A DNA stretch of 64,000 nt from NCBI GenBank assembly GCA_030562195.1, contig CM060201.1, positions 27,386,067 to 27,450,066 of the forward strand, given 5' to 3'. The position numbers and the translations under genes were made by a program. Origin of the DNA: Nipponacmea schrenckii (taxonomy: Eukaryota; Mollusca; Gastropoda; Lottiidae). The notes beneath the pieces were generated by a model. The model was not told the DNA's origin. It saw only the letters and a program-made list of their open reading frames with translations, and searched no databases. Of this stretch, positions 39,264 to 50,800 are shown piece after piece (position 1 is the first letter of the stretch; each line of letters starts with the position of its first letter).

Positions 39264-39855
39264 GTTGAAAAACGTAAATAACGGACTGGAAATGAAATGT
39301 GGATGTACTATTTTTTCCAGTTGGTATTCAACAAACTTCACCAGTAGTTATTCGATTAATTAGTTAAATAATGTCCTTAATGTGTGAATATACAATTTAC
39401 ATTTTTGGATTAAACTATAGGCCTATTACGTAGTATTTCGTGTTTTCAGACAACTTCTACATAGTCCGTATTTATTTACCGGATGTGTCAAAATGACTCT
39501 AAACCAAAACCAAAATGGACAAAATGGGCTAGATATGGTCATATCGGCCCAAATCAGACATTTTAGGGTTGGGTGTGTCTGAACCATCTATGGTCTGAAC
39601 CAGCAGTCAAATTATAACGTTAATGATTTGTCAAATGAACTTAAATCGAGTTTTGTGTACATTAAACCATAGAACAACATTTTCCAATGTATTGACTAGA
39701 TTGTAGCTTGAAGGTCGAGGCTACGATTTCCATAGTAACGTAAACTGTCATGGCTGACAATTATTTACTTGTTTTACTCCGAGTATAATTTTTTGGCTGT
39801 TTTATAATTTTGTTGATTTATGTATGTTCTCATTTTCCGGTGAATGTAGGATTTA
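39264..39855. promoter_or_regulatory. Putative bidirectional promoter of SMPD4 and the coiled-coil gene
   Basis: About 590 bp separate the two divergent start codons. It must contain at least one core promoter for each gene unless 5' UTR introns exist. I see no convincing TATA box placed for either start. The call rests on gene layout only. Confidence 0.45.
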
Positions 39856-40971
39856 ATGATGTCAGCTGGATGGGGAAGAAAAGCCGCTACACGAATTGAC
39901 AGAACTCAGTTTAACAATGACGAATTACTTAAATCTCTTGGTTCTCAATTTAATGTTGACTTCAACAGTTATGATCAGTGGTCTCGGACATCAAATTCAA
40001 AAGCTCGTGACAAGTCTCATTGTGTTAAACTATCCCCACATACTGAGGATGAATCTGCTAGTTTTACAGTAAAACGTCTCAAGTCTCCTGGCTCTAATAG
40101 AAATTCCTCTAGATTAAAGAAACAAGCAACAGAACAAGAAAATAAAGAAAAAGAATTGGCACAAAGGGTAGACATTTTGAAGGTTCGGATCAGTTCAAGG
40201 CAAAAAAGCTGTTCCGATTATCAGAAGAGAAGCAAGAAATATTTAGATGAAAACGTCAAATTGTGTGAACTTATTGGTAAAGATGAATCTAGCGTCCATG
40301 ATGGGGTAAAAGTCTTATTAAGAAGGTATGAAAAATACAGAGTTGGCATGGCAACCATTAATTCAAATTTTGCTAAAGAGTTAGATGAGGCTTTGGAGGA
40401 CCTGCAGATTACTAAATTAAAAGTAGAAAATCATCTTAGTGCTTTAGAAGAGGAAGGCAAAGTTTTAAATAAACAATTAACTGAGAAGCAAAATGAACTT
40501 TCAGTGTTAGTCAGTTACAAAGATAAAGAATATCCTGTGAAAGCTATGAAAATCGCAGGATTAAATACTGAAATTGAGAATTTGAAATTGAGCAATGATG
40601 AAGATTGTGCTGAATTAGAACATATCGTCAATACTGAGCTTGGGAAATATGAGAAGAATCAAACAAAGAAAACGAATGAAGTCACCAGGAATGTAACAGA
40701 GAAAGCTGTGAAAATGATGCATCCTAGTCTGAAAGATATGGCTCTCCAAAATATGGTCATGTTAAAGGAAATTGAGTTTCACAAACAAGAACAAGAGGAA
40801 TTGGAAGATAAATCTGCAAATTTACAAGGAGAGGTTCAGAAACTATTAAAAGACAAAAAATCAAATGTTCAATATCAGATGTTTCCGGAATTTTATCCCA
40901 GAAAAGCAAAGTGTACACCAGATATGGATATTGTGTTAGACATTGATACACAGGAGTTTCTGCCAATTTAA
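39856..40971 (+). CDS. Single-exon coiled-coil protein, possibly C20orf96-like
   Basis: A 371-residue ORF without introns, while all its neighbours are intron-rich. Residues ~1-90 are polar and low in predicted structure (MMSAGWGRKAATRIDRTQF, then Ser/Lys-rich). From ~90 to ~335 the sequence is strongly helical and heptad-like, with Glu, Lys and Leu rich blocks (ENKEKELAQRVDILKVRISS, RRYEKYRVGMATINSNFAKE, HKQEQEELEDKSANLQGEVQ). The tail is short and acidic, ending DIDTQEFLPI. The block QKSCSDYQKRSKKYLDENVK-LCELIG with a following RRYEKY reminds me of the C20orf96/DUF4618 family, which is uncharacterised, but I hold that loosely. The first of two adjacent ATGs is taken as start. It is divergent from SMPD4. 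Confidence 0.8.
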   Translation: MMSAGWGRKAATRIDRTQFNNDELLKSLGSQFNVDFNSYDQWSRTSNSKARDKSHCVKLSPHTEDESASFTVKRLKSPGSNRNSSRLKKQATEQENKEKELAQRVDILKVRISSRQKSCSDYQKRSKKYLDENVKLCELIGKDESSVHDGVKVLLRRYEKYRVGMATINSNFAKELDEALEDLQITKLKVENHLSALEEEGKVLNKQLTEKQNELSVLVSYKDKEYPVKAMKIAGLNTEIENLKLSNDEDCAELEHIVNTELGKYEKNQTKKTNEVTRNVTEKAVKMMHPSLKDMALQNMVMLKEIEFHKQEQEELEDKSANLQGEVQKLLKDKKSNVQYQMFPEFYPRKAKCTPDMDIVLDIDTQEFLPI

Positions 40972-43552
40972 CACTGGAACACAGAGCGTGAGATACACAG
41001 GTACCATACCAATATTTAGCTGTGTTAGCCTGATGTGTTAAGGTGCCCCTGAAAATATCTGATAGTGTTTGTTTCGTTGAAGACTTTGAAGACAATACCC
41101 AAAGATGTGGAAATATGATCTCTGCAAACTAAAGCTTTATTTATGTCTACTTGAGGAAACTTATTTTTACTTTATGCTAAATGCTTCTTAAATTTGGAGT
41201 TTTTTTTTTTTTGACTGAGCAAACCAAAAGTTATTGGAATATAAGCTTCAATATAGTACTGTTAGTTTTAGAATGTCTTTGTGTTGATATAAAGATATTA
41301 TATTAGGAGGCAGTTATTCCAATGTTTGTAAATATAATGAAAACCAATTGAAAAAATCTTTTTACTTTGCTCAGATCTTAATCAAATTTACATTACAATC
41401 ATGCTACTGCAGCTTCTGATACAACAAAAAACCTGCAATTTTTTCTTCTAAATGTATGCAATAGTATTTTTTTGAAGAAATATGCTTTTGAAGTAATAAC
41501 CCTGTGATGTATTAAGTTTATTTACTTGAATATACTTGACTTTTTAATGACTAAATTATGTAAATATTTAGTGGTAAAAAGCATTGATAACTGGTTTTCA
41601 CACAAGTCTGTGAACAAAAAGCCATCATGTTTTTTCAAATACTCTCTGTATTCACTAATGTACACTCCATATCGCTGCATTCCATAATACAAGAATAGTG
41701 ATTTTTTTGCAGTCAAGATTTACGACAAAGATGTGTCTGTGCATACATAGGTGCCCCGGCTTCTCTCTGTACATATGTCTTTCAAGAAATATCATGAATG
41801 AATACGCTTCTAGCAGGAATCTTCGTATTTATGCCCTGGCGTCATTTCCAATTTCTTGGGAATTTCCTCTATCCTTATACCATACATGTGCGTTCTATAT
41901 TGGCCCAGGAGCAATCGCTCTAAAAAAAATTTGCAAACGAATAAGAAAAATGCATAAATGGACTGGTTCTAACTACAAGGAGAGATCAGCAAATTTTTAC
42001 AGATAACATTCACATATTATTAAAAGCGAATAAATAAACTGTACACTTTAGACTTAGGTATGATTGGCATGGTGAATCTGTCTCTTTGAATATCACAGGT
42101 TTTTTGGTAATTCACAATGAAACCTGGTGAATTATTGCTATATGAAAAAGTCAAATGAACAAAATGTAATATTTATTTTCTAGATAAATCTACATTAACA
42201 ACAATCATCATATAACATAAAAACCTCATTTCAAATCTACAATCCATATGTAGGGTTGGTTTTTATTCTGAAAACAATCTACTGCCTGGACCTAACCATG
42301 AGTCCTATTCTATGGTATATATATCCTATACTTCAAAATTGTATGATTTTCAAATAGAGTAGAATTGGATTATCTCTACAAGTAGTTTTCTGATATCATT
42401 TATGTTAACCATTTTCTTTACATTAGATCATATCAAAACTTGAAGAAACTACATGTTAGGGTAAATGAAGGAGCTGCAAAAGCATATTGGATCAGCTTAT
42501 ATGAAACTTCTTAACACTTAATTTATTTGAGCAAAGATATTTGTGTAATCTGAGAATGATTTAAATCAAATAATAATGACTCTTAAATATATACAAGTCA
42601 CACTTCTATTGTCTTTATTAATACTTTTACTTACACTACCCAGAATAACCTTATAGACTGCTAAATCTCTAAGTTTTGATTCAGCTCCTGATTTCCACAA
42701 ATATCATAGCTCATTAACCCTCACAAAAATGGGTGTTTGGATGACATGAATTGATGTATACAATGTCAATTTCCGCTAGTAATATATCTAAATTATCATG
42801 GGGATTATGCAAAATTAACAGTTTAAATAAGGTTATTACAAAGAAAACAAAACATCACTTTACTTAAAAAAAAATGCATGTGCATAAAATAATACTGATA
42901 ATAAACTTAAATGTTACAAATATACTCCTGAATTACGGTAGTCTGTATACGATATCATTTGATTATTAAATATCACACAGATGAAAATAAGAGTTTTTAA
43001 ATTGGTGTTTTGATTAAATTTCATTTTTTCAAATCAAAATTAAAATGTTGTACACAGACAACTGTATTGATTACCTTTATTGATAAATCTAACTTTACTG
43101 ATTAATTTGATTGGTATTAATGCTTCAACATAAATAGAATATTGCACATTTAATGGGAAATTTCCTAATATTGTGTATCCATGTTAATATTCTTTCAACC
43201 AATAGTCAATTAGCAGATTCTTTCTATTTTGAAGCTGATGTTCAAATGCACATTGAACAGTAGGCATGAATATAAATTTATTGGTGGGTTTATAATTAAC
43301 ATGCAATGGACTTCTGCCCTCCCTCATTCTTAACACCTCAGAATGCTCAAACCACGATTTCACCCCCTCGAAATTTATTTTAAGGGCAATAGTACTACTA
43401 AATAGTTACACTGGTTATGAACATAAACAAATATGCAATAGGTACATTCAAAATAAATAAAATGATAGCCAGGTACAAAGTAATTAAAAGGCTATTTTAT
43501 AATAGTTGTTATGCCAGTAAACACTGCTCAATCTCATGTCTTGTAATAAGAT
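40972..43552. other. Intergenic region after the coiled-coil gene
   Basis: It should hold the 3' end of the + strand gene (AATAAA near 42030) and further downstream the 3' end of SARM1 on the - strand. It is AT-rich. ORFs of up to ~110 codons here show no family resemblance and overlap the coiled-coil gene or low-complexity DNA. Confidence 0.5.
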
Positions 43553-44466
43553 CACATATCCTGATTGAACTGATCAAACATCGAAGATGATGCTTAGGAT
43601 ATCTCTTAATCAGATGTCATAAATAAACAGATCAGATATCTTGATCAGTTGATGCTATGGATATCTCTCAATTAAAGCTGATTTCATTATTGAACAGATC
43701 ACAAATCTTGATCAGTTGATGCTATGGATATCTCTCAATCAGATCAGATTTAATTATTGAACAGATCAGATATCTTGATCAGTTGATGCTATGGATATCT
43801 TTCAATCAGATCAGATTTAAATATTGAACAGATCACATATCTTGATCAGATCAAGCTATGGATACCTCTCAATCAGATCAGATTTAACTATTGAACAGAT
43901 CACATGTCTTGATCAGATCATGCTATGGATATCTTTTAATCAGATCAGATTTAATTATTGAACAGATCACATATCTTGATCATTTGATGCTATGGATATC
44001 TCTTAATCAGATTTCATACTTTAACAGATCAGATATCTTGATCCGTTGATGCTGGATATATCTCAATCAAAGCTGATTTAATTAATGAACGGATCAGATA
44101 TCTTGATCAGTTCATGCTATGAATACCTCTCAATCAGATCAGATTAAATTATTGAACAGATCAGATATCTTGATCAGTTGATGCTATGGATATCTTTCAA
44201 TCAGATCAGATTTAATTATTGAACAGATCAGATCAGGCTATGGATACCCTCTCAATCAGATCAGATTTAACTATTGAATAGATCACATATCTTGATCAAT
44301 TGATGCTACATATACCTCTCAATCAGATCAGATCTAATTATTGAACAGATTACATATCTTAATCAGTTGATGTTATGGATACCGCTCTATATCAGATCAG
44401 ATCTAATTATTGAACAGATCATATCTCTTGATCAGATCAGATCATAGATCATGATTAGATCAGATC
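43553..44466. repeat. 67-bp GATC-rich minisatellite, about 13 copies
   Basis: The unit runs GAACAGATCAGATATCTTGA - TCAGTTGATGCTATGGATAT - CTCTCAATCAGATCAGATTT - AATTATT. The copies are moderately diverged, and some have lost or gained GATCA blocks. It lies about 360 bp beyond the SARM1 stop codon, so it may be inside the SARM1 3' UTR or just past it. Confidence 0.9.
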
Positions 44467-44827
44467 ATAGATTATATTTTAATCATATAACACAAAAATA
44501 ACGCAAACAACTGTTCATCTCTTCTCATTCCCTTGTGATATTTCATCTCCAACATCTATAACAGACCAAAGGATTTCCAATGTTGCAGGGCACTATCCAT
44601 AGAACAACCCCATAAAGATCACAGATTAGTAGATTTTTAATCTGGAATCTGTTTTATTCATAATTGGTGATTGGTCCAGAAATTCATGATTTCTTCATAA
44701 ATCACTAGCTCATCTGAATTTTTACTCTCTGTTTAAAACCGGAAAATCATCCACAGAACATTAAAAACAGATGGTGTTATTATGAGCACACACTATTACG
44801 ACACACTTTAACACACGTTAAAATCAA

Positions 44828-47800
44828 TCAGCTGTCAGATTCTACTGCATCAAATGAACCCTGACTGCCCATTTTCTGTAGCTTGCCTCGGGTTTTAACA
44901 TTTATTTGTCCACGTAAAAATTGTTCTAATTTATCTACACATGCATCTTGATAATCATGGATCCATCTAAAAGATAAAGATAATAAATAGAGAAGGGTGA
45001 CATCAAATTATCTGAATCTCATAGTAAACCATGAGAAGGTTTGTCCATGTTTATCCACAAATTTATAATCCTGATAAAATTATAGTTTGAGGAATTTCTG
45101 GATAGTTGAACATGCTAATCCAATATATCATATTATGAGGAGTTCATGGTAAGGCATTGAAACCAGATAGGTTACGACCTTCTCATTTGAGCTATTCTGT
45201 TGATAGGTTAGTCCTTAATTCAAGGCCTATGGAATATTTACTAAGTGTTATAAACATACCTAATGCCGTTAAAATAAACAATACTTTTCATATCTGCTGG
45301 AAGCTTATCAGCTGCTGGCCAATCAAAATTATCCATTAGAGGTATAATATTACATCCACCAGCCATTGCAGTAGCTATTTCCTACAAAATATATCGTACT
45401 CATTTCATTAAAGAAAGAAAAGAAAGAAACAACTATATTTAACAAGGATAACAACTTATGTTCACAAGTCCGCCTCGACAGGGATCCTTTCTACAAACCG
45501 GTCCTTGGCCAAACCTCTTGGCATTGATCTTTCTCGGATTATCTGTAACCATTTACAGCTGGATAGACTGGAATTGTGAGCTAAGATGATTTATTCCAGG
45601 TCATCGGACTTTCACACGCTGATCGAGATTAGAACTCATGTCAGAAATTTTCAACGTATCCAAACAAATGACATCATGCCTTAAAGAACCAACACTCTAA
45701 CTCTAATAATAATCTGGAATTTTCAATATCAATGAGCACAAGAGAACTATATAAAAAATCATTAAAAATTTGTCCTTCAACCAAAGTTCAACTGAAAATG
45801 TGAGCTGCATGAAATACTATATATATTCTTAAATAGGCTAAAGGCTGAAAGCGGTCCATTAAGTTCAATAATTATCATAAGACATTAACATCATTATTGA
45901 ACTCATTGAACTGCTTAAGGACCATTAACCTACTTAAAATCAGTCCACGATTTGCTTCCATAATGTACTCTTGGCACAATGCCCCTAACATAAGTTGGAC
46001 ATTGGTCTGCAAAGATCAAAGAGTGATGTCACATCTGTATATTTACCTCTAACATTGATTGATTTAGCTTCTAAGCTCAAAACTTTACTACTTTAAGCTA
46101 ATGTGATGCTGACTCACTTAGTAATTTTAAAACTTGAAGATCAATATCTAGTGTAAATGTGAAAATTTACTTGACAAAAACTACAAACACATTTTTTCAG
46201 AACAAAGGCCAAGGACAAAAAATGTTAATCAAAATTTACTGCATTCCAGTTGCAGGCTACTACGCCATTTGCCAAGGAAGAACATAAGCACAATATGACA
46301 TACCTTATGAACCCAATCTTTTTGTTCATTATCACCAATACACCTATCTAATGCATTAGGTGTTAAAACTAAGATAAAGTGCTTGGCTAATTTAATACTC
46401 TTTAACAGGTTTTCATCAAATTTTCCTGCAGATAGTCTTTCTATATCAATGAAGACTGAAAACCCTCGAAGTTGAAGATGAACTTTTAATAAACTGAAAA
46501 TATAAAAAAGAATGACTTCAGTATAAATAATTCAAAGCTAATTTTTATCTTTTCTCAATATGAAAGAAACAACTCATCTATACCATCCATATAGAGCTGA
46601 ATCAAGTGCAATAGTTTGGAATGATAATATATTCAAGGTCGAAAGACTTTGATTGATGTTACAAACAACTAATGACAAATAGTGCTGGTATAGATCACGA
46701 AAGGGGGAAGGCCAAGTCAATTGATTGAGATCTAATAGTGAATCAAGACAACAGCAGTTAACATTGTGGAGATTGTTATTTTTTCCCTTTCAATTACCCC
46801 TTTCAGAACCTTCAATAAATAACATTACATCCCTTTTCCTTACGAATCTTTACTTTTACCCCCTTTCCTTCTATAAATCTAGAAAGATCTTGACTATTAC
46901 CCTTCTTTACCCATAAATCTATACTATTACCCTCTTTCCCCATAAATCTATACTATTACCCTTTTCCCTCCATAAATCTATACTATTACCCTTTTCCCTC
47001 CATAAATCTATACTATTACCCTTTTCCCTCCATAAATCTATACTATTACGGTACCCTCTTTCTTCCATAAATCTAGACTATTACCCTCTTTCCTCCATAA
47101 ATCTATACTATTACCCTCTTTCCTCTATAAATCTATACTATTACCCTTTTCCCTCCATAAATCTATACTATTACCCTTTTCCCTCCATAAATCTATACTA
47201 TTACCCTCTTTCTTCCATAAATCTATACTATTACCCTCTTTCCTCTATAAATCTATACTATTACCCTCTTCCCTCCATAAATCTATACTATTACCCTCTT
47301 TCCTCCATAAATCTATACTATTACCCTCTTTCCTCCATAAATCTATACTATTACCCTCTTTCCTCTATAAATCTATACTATTACCCTCTTTCCTCAAAAA
47401 ATTTTCTTTTACTATTTAACCCCTCTTTCCTCTATAAATCTATACTATTACCCTCTTTCCTCAAAATAAATTTTTCCCTAAAAACTATTACCCTCTTTCC
47501 TCTATAAATCTATACTACCTCTTTCCTCCATAAATATATACTATTACCCTTTTCCCCCTGTAAAACCTTGTACTATTCCCCTTATACAACTCTTTTCTTT
47601 CTCCCTATAAATTTTTACAAATACACCTTTTCGCTCTATACATCTTTAGTATTACCTTCGTTCTCCCTTTAAATCTCTCTTACCCTATACAATATATTGC
47701 ATGTGTTCTATGCTGATGTTGCACCTGAAGTTCACTTGCATTTGTCTTGTATCTAGTTTACCCTGAACAAGACTATTAATTACCTTGGAGTGGCCTAAGT

Positions 47801-50800
47801 ATTTTCCAATAAAATGAACATCTGGATATCTAAATTTAACTGATATCTCATAACTGCTGTTTAATATGGAAGATTTCTATCTCTTACCTGGCTAATTGTG
47901 AACCATTAGATCGTCTATAACTAATAAAGCAATCTATATTTTTCATCATAGTTTCTAAACCATCAGAGAAATCACCATTTATTTCTCGAATATCTTCAGG
48001 TTTATTTCTATATTCTAAAACAAAGCACATAAATGAATCCATTTGAATGCAGATAATATGAATGTTTATCAAATTGTTAAATATATAAATATTCTTCTAT
48101 AAGCACTGGCCTACGTCACATAGCTATGAATTTCAACATCAGAATACATTACGTTGTTAAAAACATACTAGATTCTGGAGAAATTTACAAAATAAACAAA
48201 TAATTCAAATATAAGGGATTGTATCAGGCAGTTGATGGAGGAAGATCTAATCTAATGAACAAGAACATTGCATTACTTAGAGTTTTGTTTCTTTTTGCAA
48301 ACAGCTATAAGGATCAATTATAGCTATCTGTATAATGTTTTAAATTGACTATCTGAATGATTTTATGTTTGTAGATTATAGTCTTCTATATTCTATTTAT
48401 CAAGAAGCCATTTTGAAGTAGATTATGAGCTAGTCTCACATTTGGATTATTTTACACTGTTTTACAATATTATAGATAGTTGAGTTCTTCTCGATTATCC
48501 TGCAAAGATAACCCTACATTTATCCCAAAATTTTGGATCTACTTCAATGAGTTCCTTCATTCAAAAAAATAATGAACTTTTTTCCATGACATTGTAGCTC
48601 CAATATACACTAAGACTTACTTTTGATTCTTTCCAATAACCTCATTCTATGTACACCATTAGCGATGCTACAATCAGACGTCAAATGATCTTCAGTCAAA
48701 TAAGGTAAAGATTGTCTATCAACACCACAAGTTAACATATTATAGGCATATTGTAAAAACAATGGTGAAATTTCATCTAACCAATCAGAAAGTTTGCTTG
48801 GATCACATGACGTGTAGTCTGCATTTATCTTCAACTCTTTTAACTCCCGTAAAAACCTGAAAAATAGAACAACAACATAAATATCAATTATTATCAATTT
48901 TACTAAAACAAGGCTTTTTGTATGCATCTTACCCATTAGGAATATAAGGTTGTAACATTGCAGTTAACAATATAAAATGCTGCCTTACCTTTTTTGTGAT
49001 ATTCTACAAGTCATGTCTAAACTATCAGCTAACTCTGAATCTGTTATTTGTAATAATAAATCACCATCAACTCGACAATATTCAAATCTTTCACAAAATT
49101 CACCAAACCCTACCTACATACATGTACATAAAAACATACTTTTACTTATCATTGATGTTTATACATGTATCAATATTGTTCATTAGAATAACCAAAATCT
49201 ATTGTTATTAATCTACAATCTAGAATAGAATTAATATTATAATTATGTGATAATGATTTTTTTTTGTCATATATTAGCATAAGCAAGTGTGTACAGCACC
49301 TATGCATCAAACTACAATGTTATATAAATCCTAGGAGAGTACCTTTAAAGTTTAAGTATAGTACTATTATATTGATTGTTCTAGACATAGCTATTATATA
49401 ATTGAGTATCAGTAGGTACATGTCACTCTGTACCATACACAACAATTAAATAATAGCATATTTGGTTTATATCTAGTATGTACTTTCCAATAACCTGTGT
49501 ATTAGGTCATTACAACTTTTTATCTGTATCAAAATAGAATTGTTATGGACCTACTCTTTCTGAATCTATTAATTATTAAAACCTATAACATGCTCATACA
49601 GCTTTATCAAAGAGATTTTTTGAAATGTGAAAAAATAGAAAAAAAACTATGCGAACAGTAGCCAACAAACAAAAAATAATATAAAGATATCATTGCAAGT
49701 AGGATATGAAGACATTCCTTAAATTAGATTAGCAAACACAATTTTCTAAATATCAATGATAAAATGTCTAGGTGCATGGTATTTTGTATGTTGTTTTATA
49801 AACCTTGTCCAAACCTCCTTTCGAGACACTAAGAGAGAGGTTGATTACCCAAATTCATCATCCACTGGTTAAATCGCAACATCATAAATATTAGAATGAG
49901 CCAAGACACGAATAAGGCCTTTTAAAGGGTCCAATACACCACAAATGGTTGATGCAATTCAGGATGTTTCTCAAAACATTGTAAGACAAAATTTTATTAC
50001 AAATACAAAATTACCAAGTTCTATATTTCTATTTCGCACTTTTACACATTGAAATTATAGTACTGACCTATTTCAGAAATCAGACATTTGTGACTTAAAA
50101 ATAATACAAACCTGAGCTACCCAATGGGAGACATCTTCAACAGACCATAACGGAACTTGTTTAGAAAGTTTCTTGGGAACTTCTTCTCCAAGGATTTTAA
50201 GAGCTTGAGCAGCTAATCTAGAAGCAGTGCTGTTTGGTGAACTTGCCAAGGCTTTTAATGGATCTATTACACCAATATCATATAGAATCTGTAAGATAAG
50301 AGATTAGAATTTTAATGTTATTTGCATGGTTAATTGGACACAAATTGGTGACAGTAAGTTGGATCATAACATGAACAAAGACTAGCCATGGTTCTAATTT
50401 CACTCAGGAGAAAAAATCTGGTGATTTTGAATTGGTTATTAATTCTCAAAATTTCAGTCCACCTACACTGCATAAGGATAATCAAGAAAAATCATTGCCA
50501 TGATGACTGATAAAGGACAATTAAACAAAGTATCCTCAAGACTCAAGAGGTTCTTGATTGTGATTAATATAATTCAGGTCAACCTGATCAGATTTTAAGT
50601 TCCTTTTCCTATCAGAAATTTTGCCATGATAGCATAAGCTGGACAGATCAAGTATTTCTGGTAATGCAGGAACTACAGACTTTTAACGGGACATCAAATG
50701 ATACAAAAAAAGAGTTCATGATACAAGCCCAACAAGGCTAATGTAAAACAACAACTCCTTTCAACAACATCATTTTTGTTGCCCTCAACCTTACAGAAAC

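Larger units (their letters stand above)
44828..48014 (-). other. SARM1: SARM1 TIR (NADase) exons
   Basis: Four exons encode a full TIR domain: [54 protein letters not shown] and [20 protein letters not shown]. The catalytic Glu (Glu642 in human) is the codon at 46441-46439 on the - strand, in the context FIDIERL. The C-terminal tail, [13 protein letters not shown], is short and acidic. Nothing suggests loss of activity. Confidence 0.92.

Noticed and set aside
40757..41095. - strand ORF of 112 codons
   Set aside because: Antisense to the end of the coiled-coil gene, with no support of its own.
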